This document shows, piece after piece, positions 24,423 through 32,801 of a stretch of 64,000 bases of DNA. How positions within the stretch are numbered: the first letter of the stretch is position 1; each line of letters starts with the position of its first letter. The notes beneath the pieces were generated by a model. That model was not told where the DNA came from, did no database searches, and saw nothing but the letters and a program-made list of their open reading frames with translations. A program made the position numbers and the translations under genes. Source of the DNA: Chloroflexota bacterium (GTDB taxonomy: Bacteria; Chloroflexota; Anaerolineae; Anaerolineales; Villigracilaceae); NCBI GenBank assembly GCA_016234555.1, contig JACRBJ010000012.1, forward strand, positions 186,001 through 250,000. Direction: 5' to 3'.

Positions 24423-24968
24423 TCACGCATCGATCTGCAGTGACTCGGCGATTCTCATCAGGGTTTCCCGCCATTTTTCCAACTCGCCTTCCGCCATGCG
24501 GCTGTTCAGCAGACCGCGCATGTTTTTGCCCATGTCCACGGCTATGAAGAAGCTCTCGTCTTTTGTCTCGAAGTGAGTCCCTTCCTTGTAAGCGGCGGGA
24601 CGTCCGTTCAGTTGGATGGATATGGTGTCGTCGAAGCCGATGATTTCGTCCAGCCAGTCGGCGCGGAAATCGACCATCTTTTCGGGAGACATCGAGGTAT
24701 TCATGCTCAGCGTCACGATGATCTGCCCGGGCTGCAGCTTGTCGGGGACATCCGTGAGCAGCCTTTTCTTCGAGAAAAGGGCGAAGTGGTTGTTGCCCTC
24801 CTTGAGGATCCAGCCCGATGGGTATTGGAAGGAATACGGATAAAACTGCTCGTTCTCCACAAAGTCGCTGACCGAGTGGGTTGTCCACTCGTTTTGGGAT
24901 GCGCAGGCGGGGAGCAGGAGCGCGGAAATAAGAAGGATCAAAATAAAGGGGATATTTTTCATTTTCAT
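24423..24968 (-). CDS. Lipoprotein with a PsbP/DcrB-like domain
   Basis: About 181 residues from ATG at 24968 (24962 is also possible). A signal with basic start and Leu-Leu-Leu-Pro-Ala-Cys lipobox leads to a single domain: Tyr-Ser-Phe-Gln-Tyr-Pro-Ser-Gly-Trp near residue 45-53, then alternating strands and a C-terminal amphipathic helix ending in Ala-Glu-Ser-Leu-Gln-Ile-Asp. The Tyr-Pro-Ser-Gly-Trp type start is typical of PsbP/DcrB-like proteins found on lipoproteins. A similar domain forms the C-terminus of the lipoprotein at 25430-26449. Probably co-transcribed with the 45-residue protein just upstream. Confidence 0.75.
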   Translation of the reverse strand: MKMKNIPFILILLISALLLPACASQNEWTTHSVSDFVENEQFYPYSFQYPSGWILKEGNNHFALFSKKRLLTDVPDKLQPGQIIVTLSMNTSMSPEKMVDFRADWLDEIIGFDDTISIQLNGRPAAYKEGTHFETKDESFFIAVDMGKNMRGLLNSRMAEGELEKWRETLMRIAESLQIDA

Positions 24969-25003
24969 ACCTGTAAAAAAGTGTCTAAAAAAGGCGTGGA
25001 GCT

Positions 25004-25141
25004 TTACCCCCACACCAGCGTGACCAGGGCGTAAATTCCCGAAAGGATGATGCCGATCATCCCGATGAATTCAAGCCAGGTGATGAGCGTGTCCACCCAC
25101 GGCGGGGTGACTCGTTGTTCGCGGTTGCGTTTGGGCGGCAT
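25004..25141 (-). CDS. 45-residue single-span membrane protein
   Basis: A short open frame with ATG at 25141, preceded by GAGGAG eleven bases upstream, and stop TAA at 25004-25006. The product starts with a basic tail (Pro-Pro-Lys-Arg-Asn-Arg-Glu-Gln-Arg) and has one hydrophobic helix of about 23 residues containing Ile-Gly-Met-Ile-Gly-Ile-Ile-Leu. It would sit with its N-terminus in the cytoplasm. It ends 35 bases before the lipoprotein start, so a two-gene unit is likely. No family assigned. Confidence 0.6.
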   Translation of the reverse strand: MPPKRNREQRVTPPWVDTLITWLEFIGMIGIILSGIYALVTLVWG

Positions 25142-25279
25142 AAATGCTTGTCTCCTCTTCGATAAGGTGTGTATTTACAGCCTCCCTTTGACGATCTGTA
25201 TTGCCGTTTTGTTCCACGCATCCTCCCGCATCTTCATGGAAGATGGGAAGGTGTCCCGCGAAACGAGCGGAGGGGGCAG

Positions 25280-25414
25280 TTATTGATTTTCTTTTGAGTA
25301 CTGCCACAACGCCCGATCCAACTCCCGTATGGACAAGGCTGTCTTAGTCGCCAGTCCCCGGCGGAACTGGGTGTGCTCTCGCCACAACTCAAAATTATAT
25401 GTGACCTTGCTTGC
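25280..25414 (-). pseudogene. Fragment: duplicate of the 3' end of the HhH glycosylase-like gene
   Basis: On the minus strand these bases encode 44 residues nearly identical to the last 44 of the gene at 26622-27140 (both contain Thr-Tyr-Asn-Phe-Glu-Leu-Trp-Arg-Glu and end Ala-Leu-Trp-Gln-Tyr-Ser-Lys-Glu-Asn-Gln). No start or upstream coding part remains. The similarity continues about 40 bases past the stop, including AGGTGTCCC-CGA. So it is the leftover of a segmental duplication, with a lipoprotein gene between the two copies. Confidence 0.85.
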
Positions 25415-25429
25415 GCCGGCTGTGCGCTT

Positions 25430-26449
25430 CTAATTATCAAACTGAAATGTTTTTATGCTTTCATCAACCAAAATATCGTTTTCTTCACCTGCCTCTGCCA
25501 GCCGTGTGTAGGTAATAATAAATTTTTCATCGCCGGCCGCAAGGTAGTAAAAAATCTGATGCAGTCGCTGTTCAGCCTGTGTATCCTCGGCAATAACTTT
25601 GATGGCATTTTCGCCATCATTGGTCTTGAAGTTTTCCTGGCTGATAATCATCACGTCTGAGAATACTCTTTTGATGAGTTCCAGGTTGTCAGATATATAA
25701 TCGTCCAACGGGCCGGCATAGGTTTCACTGTGAAATTTTAAGCTGGGGCTAAAGCCTGCGGTTTCCTTTCCCCAGGCTCCTTTATATTTCATCCCTGGAA
25801 ATTCAACGATTTGCCAGTCGCTGGGCGGTAGATATGAAAAACCGCCCTCGGATTCCACGTGCCGTTCACCTGTGACGGAGGCGGCGGGAGTGGGTGTAAC
25901 AGTTTTATCCAATGTCGCTTTTGTGATTTTTACGACCTTTAACATGCAGGAGACGTCCAATGCGAGCTTATCGAGTTTCAAAACTGTGCCTGTAAGAGCC
26001 ACAAAATCGCCATTGCCCACCCATGTGCCATCGTCAGAAGTCATCCGCACATCGACATAGGAATAATTATCTTTTAGGGGTCTCATTTCATTTTTATCCT
26101 CCCCAATGGGGATAAGCGCATACATGCTTTTATAATCATTGTGCACATCGGGACGGCTGTAAAAATTCAACATGTAGGAGGATTGGAGTTCACTTACTGC
26201 ACATACCTGGCCATTATTGCCGGGACATGTCGAAATATATCCCTCTAGGGTGACTTGCGTTCTTTCAAAATCACATACATTTTCGAATGTGACAGAAACT
26301 GGAGCCGCTGTGGAACTTGGCGCAGGCGCTTCTGTTTGCGAGGGAGTTTCACTTGGTGCTGAAATGGGCACCGGCGTTGGCGTTGCTGATTGACACCCTG
26401 CCAGCAGAATCGCGACAATGGACAGTCCAGTTAATAGGTTGGTTCTCAT
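25430..26449 (-). CDS. Two-domain lipoprotein
   Basis: 339 residues. The signal ends Ala-Ile-Leu-Leu-Ala-Gly-Cys, so lipidation at Cys19 is expected. A Thr/Pro/Ser/Ala linker (about 22-50) leads to an OB-like domain (about 52-180) with several Cys and Asp-Phe-Val-Ala-Leu-Thr-Gly-Thr-Val. A second linker is followed by a C-terminal PsbP/DcrB-like domain (about 195-339) with Phe-Ser-Tyr-Leu-Pro-Pro-Ser-Asp-Trp. The N-terminal part resembles nucleic-acid-binding OB folds seen in lipoproteins, but its ligand is unknown. It lies between the intact HhH gene and its truncated copy, so it may have moved with them. Confidence 0.78.
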   Translation of the reverse strand: MRTNLLTGLSIVAILLAGCQSATPTPVPISAPSETPSQTEAPAPSSTAAPVSVTFENVCDFERTQVTLEGYISTCPGNNGQVCAVSELQSSYMLNFYSRPDVHNDYKSMYALIPIGEDKNEMRPLKDNYSYVDVRMTSDDGTWVGNGDFVALTGTVLKLDKLALDVSCMLKVVKITKATLDKTVTPTPAASVTGERHVESEGGFSYLPPSDWQIVEFPGMKYKGAWGKETAGFSPSLKFHSETYAGPLDDYISDNLELIKRVFSDVMIISQENFKTNDGENAIKVIAEDTQAEQRLHQIFYYLAAGDEKFIITYTRLAEAGEENDILVDESIKTFQFDN

Positions 26450-26621
26450 TTTCTACTCTCCTTAAGAAATGAACAGTGATTGCATATCAGGACCTGACGG
26501 CCTGTGCATGCCCGCACGATTTTCCCTTCCCAAATACCGCCTGCGAACTTTTCCGCCCTTTCCAAATTTGACTGTCGTATTTAGGGCAGGTGTCCCACGA
26601 GAGTGAGACGAAAGGGAGTGA

Positions 26622-27140
26622 TTATTGATTTTCTTTCGAGTACTGCCACAAGGCCCGATCCACCTCCCGCATGGACAAGCCCGTTGACTTCGCCAGTCCC
26701 CGGCAGACCTGGGTGTACTCCCGCCACAGCTCAAAGTTATATGTGACCTGGCTTGCCTCCACGCCCAGTGACCACAAAGCGCGGACATCCAAAATGGGAT
26801 ACGGTTCCCTGTGAGAGAAATGCAAGATGACCGAAGCCGTTGGCCAGCTGACCCCATTCAGCAGCGTCAGCACTTCGATCCGCAACTGCTCGCTTTCCGT
26901 GGACAAGGCTGTGCGTGTGACGGCTTCAATATACTCCGCTGAATTACTCGCAACCTTGGAACGGCTGCGCGGCGTCTTCCAGTGACAAATGCGCTCGAAC
27001 TCAGGCTTGGTGAACCACCCACGCTCCCGCACCCTCGGCGCAAGCACGGACTCGACCTCACGGTCGTAATCGGCAGGGTAACGGGGAGCCATTGCCTTCA
27101 ACTTGCCGGCAGAGACGCGGGGTTTGAAGATTGACTTGGT
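26622..27140 (-). CDS. Helix-hairpin-helix protein resembling HhH-GPD DNA glycosylases
   Basis: 172 residues from ATG 27140 (the frame extends 13 codons upstream). The centre reads Leu-Leu-Asn-Gly-Val-Ser-Trp-Pro-Thr-Ala-Ser-Val-Ile-Leu (about 100-113), then Tyr-Pro-Ile-Leu-Asp-Val-Arg-Ala-Leu-Trp, which matches the HhH and following Asp of base-excision glycosylases. The usual catalytic Lys is not present, so it would be a monofunctional enzyme or a binding protein. The first 60 residues are basic. It shares its strand with the defence genes at 27.4-36.5 kb but is separated by 250 bases. Confidence 0.72.
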   Translation of the reverse strand, partial: TKSIFKPRVSAGKLKAMAPRYPADYDREVESVLAPRVRERGWFTKPEFERICHWKTPRSRSKVASNSAEYIEAVTRTALSTESEQLRIEVLTLLNGVSWPTASVILHFSHREPYPILDVRALWSLGVEASQVTYNFELWREYTQVCRGLAKSTGLSMREVDRALWQYSKENQ

Positions 27141-27395
27141 CATATTTCTTCCTATAAAAAGTAAACTTCTTCGCCGCATTGACCTTTGCCATCAGAGACC
27201 CTAAAGGTTTTGCCCGTTCACCTTTGTCCAAATGATCGCAACACGGACGGTATCCTATTTGCTGTGCTCGGGGAGGATGACAACGTTCGCCCCCTTGTGA
27301 GACGTCAACCTCGCAGGGATGCCATCGAGAAACGATGATCTAAATCCATCGTAACTTATGTGCAGACGAGAGTAAAAGCTCATATCCCTGTTCCT

Positions 27396-29579
27396 TCATC
27401 CATCATCATTGGTTTTAGTCACAACAAGCTTCAGATCAGGATAGTAGTCATTCAATATGTTTAATGCCTGCTTCCAACGAACTCCCCACATTTTGGTAAA
27501 TGCGTAAGTCTTTCCATCCTGAACAATAAGCTGACCATCAGCGCAAAAAAAACGACCGGGGTCAAAGGTTCTTCCCTGTGCACCCATCTTTTCACCTGCC
27601 CGCTTGAGGAATTGATCGGAAGTGCACTCTCCATCAACGATGAAGAAAATGCTCTGTGACCGCCAATACACCAATTCAATGATCTTTTCGGCTTTTGCGC
27701 CATGATCACAGAGGCTCTTTATAACATGGAACATTCCATTTCGCTTTGCTTCGTTAGTGACCGTAACCCCATAAGCAGTGACATCGTATCGGCTCGTATC
27801 TCTGCCGATTGTGGAGTTAAGAGATGAAGAGTCTTCGTCTCCTTCTACATCTTCATTCATTTCAATCAAATCCAATTCCTGAGGAGAATTGGAAATTGAA
27901 GAAATACCGCTTTTCCCGGTCGCCTTCTGGATTTCTTCCCAGATCTTATCCTGACGCCATATGAGAAATTCCTTGTAATTATCGGTAAAAAAGTATTGAT
28001 CTTTTTCCAAAGGAAGGAGATGAGAACTTAGTAACCCGTTGAATTTCTCCTCTCCTCTTTCATCTAATATTTCTTGCATATACTTGGATGGTGCATGGTC
28101 TCTTATACGATTATTGGTCCTTCGGTCAATAAAGGTGTGATTGAGAACGCAGTCCCTGAATCTTGCTTCCACACCCTTTCGCTCAAGATACCCATTGGGG
28201 AAGATATGATGATCATCCACCTCATATTGCCTAATCAATTCTGGCGTAAGAATATTGTTACTATAGAAATCCCGTGCATGATTCCTCATAATTAGTGACA
28301 ACACGCCCCGATAAACAGCCCGTTGACGGCCTGTTGTGTTTATGAGACTTGCAGGGTCAAATACTAAGGTTTCAATGGTCTCCGGAGTCTTATCGCCATT
28401 GATCCATTTTGTTACTTCAGTAAAGTCAAGGGCAGACTGGGAGTTTGGTGCACTTTCGTATTTCTGTCCAAAAACAGCGCACCAATACCATTGTTCGATT
28501 TTATCCTTCGCCGCACCGACTTTCGGTCCCTTTAACTCTGCAACTTTCGAGAACATCCCAGCCAGTGGTATGACAATTGTATTGTAAGGTAATAGTGTGG
28601 GAATTATTACTCCACATTGATTCTGTAAAAAGGTCAGGGCATTTTGCAAACCTTCGATGGCGCTGTCCCAATGTTTCTCGACAACATCTTTGCCAAGATT
28701 CATCACCTCTGAGCGTTTTACAGATGGTTTGTCCTTGGTAATCATGGAAATAATTTGGAGGACGTAATATGGATCAATTTCAAAATCTCCTACGATTGGA
28801 TATGTTTCAAGTGCATTTGCCCACTTTTCACGTAGGTTAAGTTTCTGGTGCCAGAAACGGGCTGTAAGCAATTCAAAGGGACTCAGTTTTACTCCCGTTC
28901 TATTCAAAGTTTCAAAGATTGTACAAACCGCCTCCGCGCTGGTGCTGTCCGAAAGTGTGACCACAGGGAATTTGTAATCATCAATTGCCTGTACCCAGTG
29001 ATCGACACTATATAAACGGTCTTCTAGACTGATGCGCTCCTTTTCATCTTCCAATGTTCGGGAGATATTCCTGACCCATTTATGATATTCCCCGCCTCCG
29101 CTCTTGAGAATTTGGAGCGGCATGATAAGTTCCCTGATCTGGACATCCAGTTGTTCATAAACCTTGGCTTTTTTGTGATTTGTCCTAAAGTGGAAAATGC
29201 AGTCTTCAAAATCATCACCATTCATCATTGCTTTCAGGTTCAGGAAGTATTTATTTTCCCCTACGCCATAGAATGCCTGATAAAGAGATGTTAACCGTTG
29301 TTGCCCGTCCAATACGAGATAGGTTGGCTTCTGTCCGTTCAATTGCGGAGCACCTGCAAATTCCCGATAAGCAAATAGATTCTGTGTGTTGCGAATTCGC
29401 AATAGGCTCCCCGCCGGGTAGTTTTCGGCAATGGAAATAATCAACTCCATCGTCATGTAGGGGTCCCAAACGAAATCCCGTTGGAAATCAGGCAATACAG
29501 CTTCGCCTTTGTGGATTTGACGTAATAAATCTTTTAGCTCTCTTGGGTTTGTGTCTTCGTAGATGTTCATCAATTCCAT
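27396..29579 (-). CDS. DUF262 and DUF1524/HNH protein (GmrSD-like nuclease)
   Basis: 727 residues. The N-terminal DUF262 (ParB-like) domain has Leu-Pro-Asp-Phe-Gln-Arg-Asp-Phe-Val-Trp-Asp and Val-Leu-Asp-Gly-Gln-Gln-Arg-Leu-Thr-Ser-Leu-Tyr (about 88-99), which bind NTP. Near residue 480 a His-Me nuclease site reads Val-Asp-Asp-His-His-Ile-Phe-Pro, with Asn-His-Thr-Phe-Ile-Asp-Arg-Arg-Thr-Asn-Asn-Arg downstream. After an acidic linker a third domain (about 605-727) is not recognised. GmrSD-type proteins cut modified phage DNA. It starts eight bases after the 70-residue gene and travels with hsdS/hsdM, so it is a likely accessory nuclease of this defence island. Confidence 0.88.
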   Translation of the reverse strand: MELMNIYEDTNPRELKDLLRQIHKGEAVLPDFQRDFVWDPYMTMELIISIAENYPAGSLLRIRNTQNLFAYREFAGAPQLNGQKPTYLVLDGQQRLTSLYQAFYGVGENKYFLNLKAMMNGDDFEDCIFHFRTNHKKAKVYEQLDVQIRELIMPLQILKSGGGEYHKWVRNISRTLEDEKERISLEDRLYSVDHWVQAIDDYKFPVVTLSDSTSAEAVCTIFETLNRTGVKLSPFELLTARFWHQKLNLREKWANALETYPIVGDFEIDPYYVLQIISMITKDKPSVKRSEVMNLGKDVVEKHWDSAIEGLQNALTFLQNQCGVIIPTLLPYNTIVIPLAGMFSKVAELKGPKVGAAKDKIEQWYWCAVFGQKYESAPNSQSALDFTEVTKWINGDKTPETIETLVFDPASLINTTGRQRAVYRGVLSLIMRNHARDFYSNNILTPELIRQYEVDDHHIFPNGYLERKGVEARFRDCVLNHTFIDRRTNNRIRDHAPSKYMQEILDERGEEKFNGLLSSHLLPLEKDQYFFTDNYKEFLIWRQDKIWEEIQKATGKSGISSISNSPQELDLIEMNEDVEGDEDSSSLNSTIGRDTSRYDVTAYGVTVTNEAKRNGMFHVIKSLCDHGAKAEKIIELVYWRSQSIFFIVDGECTSDQFLKRAGEKMGAQGRTFDPGRFFCADGQLIVQDGKTYAFTKMWGVRWKQALNILNDYYPDLKLVVTKTNDDG

Positions 29580-29586
29580 CCTTCTT

Positions 29587-29799
29587 CTATTTGATCATTC
29601 CAAAATGACGGAACGCCGCCTTGATCGGCTCGACCTTGTCTGGTGGACAAGGCTTTTCCCTCTTGTTGGGGTCATATCGATTGGGCGAGATGCGAGGATT
29701 CAGACCACACATCTCTTTCACATGAGCAATCCAACAAGTTTGGGGAATAAAGCCATGCTGGCTTTGAACATATTTTTGAATTTGAGCATACGTAGCCAT
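29587..29799 (-). CDS. Small conserved 70-residue protein in the restriction operon
   Basis: 70 residues, starting Ala-Thr-Tyr-Ala-Gln-Ile-Gln-Lys-Tyr-Val and with Thr-Cys-Trp-Ile-Ala-His-Val-Lys-Glu-Met-Cys-Gly-Leu in the middle. The end is basic with Pro-Cys-Pro-Pro-Asp-Lys and Ala-Phe-Arg-His-Phe-Gly-Met-Ile. This pattern is known from short bacterial proteins of unknown function; three Cys and two His could bind a metal. It lies between hsdS and the DUF262 gene with short gaps, so it is part of the same transcript. A role as regulator or inhibitor is possible but unproven. Confidence 0.75.
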   Translation of the reverse strand: MATYAQIQKYVQSQHGFIPQTCWIAHVKEMCGLNPRISPNRYDPNKREKPCPPDKVEPIKAAFRHFGMIK

Positions 29800-29811
29800 A
29801 CAAAACCTCCA

Positions 29812-29844
29812 AAGTGACAGTCACCTGCGAGGTGACTGTCACTT
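29812..29844. repeat. RAYT-type palindrome, copy 1
   Basis: AAGTGACAGTCACC-TGCGA-GGTGACTGTCACTT, a perfect 14-base arm pair. The stop codon of hsdS (29839-29841) lies inside it, so the repeat provides the gene's 3' end. Confidence 0.85.
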
Positions 29845-31119
29845 CACCACCACCTGCCCATTCATCAGCATCGGCAGCAGCCAATCGCGCAGTTCCGTCA
29901 GCGTTTGGGATTCTTTCTGGTTATTGCCTATCTTGTTATAGAAATCTTCAACAGTTTTTTCATATTGAAGCAATAATTCTTTTGGCGGTATCAATAATTT
30001 GTATTCAGTTATATGCTTGTTTGTAAGATTGTTGATGTTAGTGCCCAAGCCAACATTGGCAATATATTTTTTGAAACTATCAGATTGCATTTGAGTGTTT
30101 ACATAAAATCTCATACTTTTGTTTACAGATAGTTTAGAGCAAAATGCGCCAAAGGATACCCTTTGGTCAAAATAATAAAAAGCATTTTTCCCAACATGCG
30201 CCTTGCTCCCGCTTGACATGGTAATAAGAACATCGAATTTATTTAGAAATTGTTCTTCTGAAACTACTTCTTTTGGAACATAAACCATGTCGTTTAGGTC
30301 AATAACGCCGTTGGTAATATTTGTCGCTCTCAAAATGGGAACAGCATTTTTGTTAGATGAGGTTTTGATGTCCTCTTTTTTATATGTTACGCCTCTCACT
30401 GGTTCGGCATAATTCCCTAATTCCTTCACATCCCACCCAGGCGGAATCTCCCTCTTCAACTCCTCATTCCAGACCATCTTCCCGCCAGCGGACTTGTAGG
30501 GCTTGCCTTTCTCATTCGGGAAGTCAAACTGGACAAACCAGTAATCGTACAGCGTCTTCGCCATGGACTCTAACTCGGCGTTGATGCGCCCGTTGAGTTC
30601 GATTTTTGTATTCAGGAGATGTAAAAAGTCGCCAATCCTTTTTTGTGTTTGGTAATCTGGAAGGTAAAGATTGATATAAGAGAATATGGCTTCATTGAGA
30701 CTTGCTCTCAGTGTTATGAAGGCATTGTTAGTCATAGTCTTTCTGAAGAACTTGCTGCGCAGATAGAACCCCATATATTTGTCATAGGTAATATCCGTCT
30801 TTGTTGGTCGAAGCCTTTTTACAAACCCACTGTATGTAGCTGTTGGGTAATCTTTTAGAGCAACACAACTCATGCCAAGCTCATCGATAGTTTCGCTTGT
30901 CCTTGTTAGAAGAACATCACCCTTTTTAATAGAATACTTTTCCTGCTCTTGTTCAGAAGTATCCATTAAATCAGGCAAGGTTTCTGGCAGGAAATAATTA
31001 TTGAATACGGTGCTAAAAGATACAAATGGGAAGCCATGACCAGCCTGTTCAGGTTTTGACGAGATACCTGAACTCATTGAATATAGCTCGTTGAATTTAT
31101 ATTCCTTCAACTTACTCAT
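29839..31119 (-). CDS. hsdS: Type I restriction-modification specificity subunit (HsdS)
   Basis: 426 residues with the two-target-domain layout of HsdS. The first target domain (about 1-145) is followed by a conserved helix (Tyr-Gln-Thr-Gln-Lys-Arg-Ile-Gly-Asp-Phe-Leu... Glu-Leu-Asn). The second begins near 215 (Ile-Pro-Pro-Gly-Trp-Asp-Val-Lys-Glu-Leu-Gly) and ends with a second helical spacer, Glu-Ser-Gln-Thr-Leu-Thr-Glu-Leu-Arg-Asp-Trp-Leu-Leu-Pro. Each target domain reads half of a bipartite DNA site. Its ATG overlaps the 3' end of hsdM by eight bases. The DNA site cannot be told from sequence alone. Confidence 0.94.
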   Translation of the reverse strand: MSKLKEYKFNELYSMSSGISSKPEQAGHGFPFVSFSTVFNNYFLPETLPDLMDTSEQEQEKYSIKKGDVLLTRTSETIDELGMSCVALKDYPTATYSGFVKRLRPTKTDITYDKYMGFYLRSKFFRKTMTNNAFITLRASLNEAIFSYINLYLPDYQTQKRIGDFLHLLNTKIELNGRINAELESMAKTLYDYWFVQFDFPNEKGKPYKSAGGKMVWNEELKREIPPGWDVKELGNYAEPVRGVTYKKEDIKTSSNKNAVPILRATNITNGVIDLNDMVYVPKEVVSEEQFLNKFDVLITMSSGSKAHVGKNAFYYFDQRVSFGAFCSKLSVNKSMRFYVNTQMQSDSFKKYIANVGLGTNINNLTNKHITEYKLLIPPKELLLQYEKTVEDFYNKIGNNQKESQTLTELRDWLLPMLMNGQVVVK

Positions 31120-32743
31120 AGCTGATATTTCCCAACTGCTTCTTGATTTCGTGTTCTAAATCCTTGCTCTCAGCAAAAAGAGAGTCGAGATTTTTCTTGA
31201 AGCCATCCATTTTGGCAATAAACTCTTTAGGCGTTATATCAACATATTCGATCTTCACGTCAAAATATTGACCTGCGCTGAAGGAATAGTTCTTGTCTTT
31301 GATCTGTTCGTAGCTCACCACCACAGAAAAATCGTCCGAAGGCTGATGCAGGTTGAAGGTCGAGATGATGCGGTCTTCTTCCTCTTCCGAGAGCAGGGTC
31401 TTTTGGTTCTTGCCTTCCTTGACCGTGGTGCCCAGCTTGGAGGCGTCCATCAAAACGATATCGCCCTTCGTGTTGGATTTATCCAAGAACAGGATCGAAA
31501 CGTTCGTGCCTGTGGTGGCGAAGATGTTGCTGGGCATCGAGACCACGCCGCGTAACATGCGCGCCTCCACCAGCTTTTCACGGATCTTTTTCTCGATGCC
31601 GCTCTGGGCGGTGAGGAAGCCCGTCGGCACGACCACAGCCGCCTTCCCGTTCGGTGCGAGCGAATACATGATGTGCTGGATGAAGACCAGATAGATCGCC
31701 ATCTTGTCTTTCTGGTTGGAGATATTGGGTATGCCCGCAAAGAAGCGCTCGTGGTTGGCTTTGCTATCAAGCTGGTCGCGGAAGTCGCTGAAATCCAGCT
31801 TGAAGGGCGGGTTCGAGACGATGTAATCGAAGGTCTTGAGTTTGTTCCCATCCTTGTGATAGGGCGTGAGCAGGGTGTTGCCCTGGATCACGTTCTGGAT
31901 GGAATGCACGAGATTGTTGAGGATCAGGTTCAGGCGTAACATGCCGCTCGACTTTTGCGAAATATCCTGCGAGTACAGGGTGCAACGATCTTCGCCGATG
32001 GCGTGCGCCAGGTTCATCAACAGCGAGCCTGTGCCCGCGGCGGGGTCGTAGGCGGTCACGTTCTTGACGGGCTTATCCACCAGAATGGACGCCATGATCT
32101 TTGCCACGGCGTGCGGCGTGTAATACTCGGCGTACTTCCCGCCGCCGTCCTTGTTGTAGTCCTTGATCAGGTATTCGAAGATGGTGGCGAAGAAATCGAA
32201 CTTCTGCTCGAAGATGCCTTCAAAGCTGAAGTTCACCAGCGGGTTGATCAGCGCGCGGCAGAAGGCATCGCGCTGTGAACTGTCGGTGATATAGTTGCTC
32301 AATTCATCGAACAGGATGATCTTGGCGCCCGTGCCCGTCTTGACCGAGAAGATATCGGTGTTGAAGATGGCGATGTCGCGCAGGGTATCATCGAACAGCT
32401 TGGCGAACTCTTCGCGGTTTTGGTTGTTATACAAATAGGATAGGAAGTGCTCCCGCTTCAGCTTCGCACTTTCGGGGCTGAGTCTCAGCAATAACATTTC
32501 ATACTGGCTGTCAGTGTATCCACTAACCTCCTGCTCCCAATCCTTGCCAGCCTTCGCCAGCTTTTTGTCTGCCTGCTTCACCTCATACCCGAACTTATCG
32601 TTCATGAACTTATACAGGAACGTCTGCGTGATGATCTTGTACTCATTGCCGTCGTTGCCCAGTCCATGGTTGGCGCACACGCTCTTGAGCGAGTCGATCA
32701 GTTGTTTGGTTTGTGCCGTGAAATCTTGCGTGGTGAGAGCCAT
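31112..32743 (-). CDS. hsdM: Type I DNA adenine methyltransferase subunit (HsdM)
   Basis: 543 residues. An N-terminal helical domain (about 1-150) is followed by the methylase core. Motif I is Tyr-Asp-Pro-Ala-Ala-Gly-Thr-Gly-Ser-Leu and motif IV is Ser-Asn-Pro-Pro-Phe, the adenine N6 signature. It modifies the host site and forms the core of the HsdR2M2S complex. Base composition here (31.1-32.4 kb) is GC-richer than in hsdS and hsdR on either side. This may mean different origins of the subunits, as HsdS is often exchanged. Confidence 0.95.
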   Translation of the reverse strand: MALTTQDFTAQTKQLIDSLKSVCANHGLGNDGNEYKIITQTFLYKFMNDKFGYEVKQADKKLAKAGKDWEQEVSGYTDSQYEMLLLRLSPESAKLKREHFLSYLYNNQNREEFAKLFDDTLRDIAIFNTDIFSVKTGTGAKIILFDELSNYITDSSQRDAFCRALINPLVNFSFEGIFEQKFDFFATIFEYLIKDYNKDGGGKYAEYYTPHAVAKIMASILVDKPVKNVTAYDPAAGTGSLLMNLAHAIGEDRCTLYSQDISQKSSGMLRLNLILNNLVHSIQNVIQGNTLLTPYHKDGNKLKTFDYIVSNPPFKLDFSDFRDQLDSKANHERFFAGIPNISNQKDKMAIYLVFIQHIMYSLAPNGKAAVVVPTGFLTAQSGIEKKIREKLVEARMLRGVVSMPSNIFATTGTNVSILFLDKSNTKGDIVLMDASKLGTTVKEGKNQKTLLSEEEEDRIISTFNLHQPSDDFSVVVSYEQIKDKNYSFSAGQYFDVKIEYVDITPKEFIAKMDGFKKNLDSLFAESKDLEHEIKKQLGNISYE

Positions 32744-32759
32744 TAATTCTCCAATGTCC

Positions 32760-32792
32760 AGGTGACAGTCACCTTCAAGGTGACTGTCACCT
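32760..32792. repeat. RAYT-type palindrome, copy 2
   Basis: AGGTGACAGTCACC-TTCAA-GGTGACTGTCACCT, ten bases from the RAYT stop codon, on the hsdM side. Confidence 0.88.
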
Positions 32793-32801
32793 ATGTTTTA
32801 T

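Noticed and set aside
27396..29579. Considered as ParB-type partition protein
   Set aside because: The HNH-like Asp-His-His site and the restriction neighbours fit GmrSD-like nucleases better; no parS or ParA is seen.
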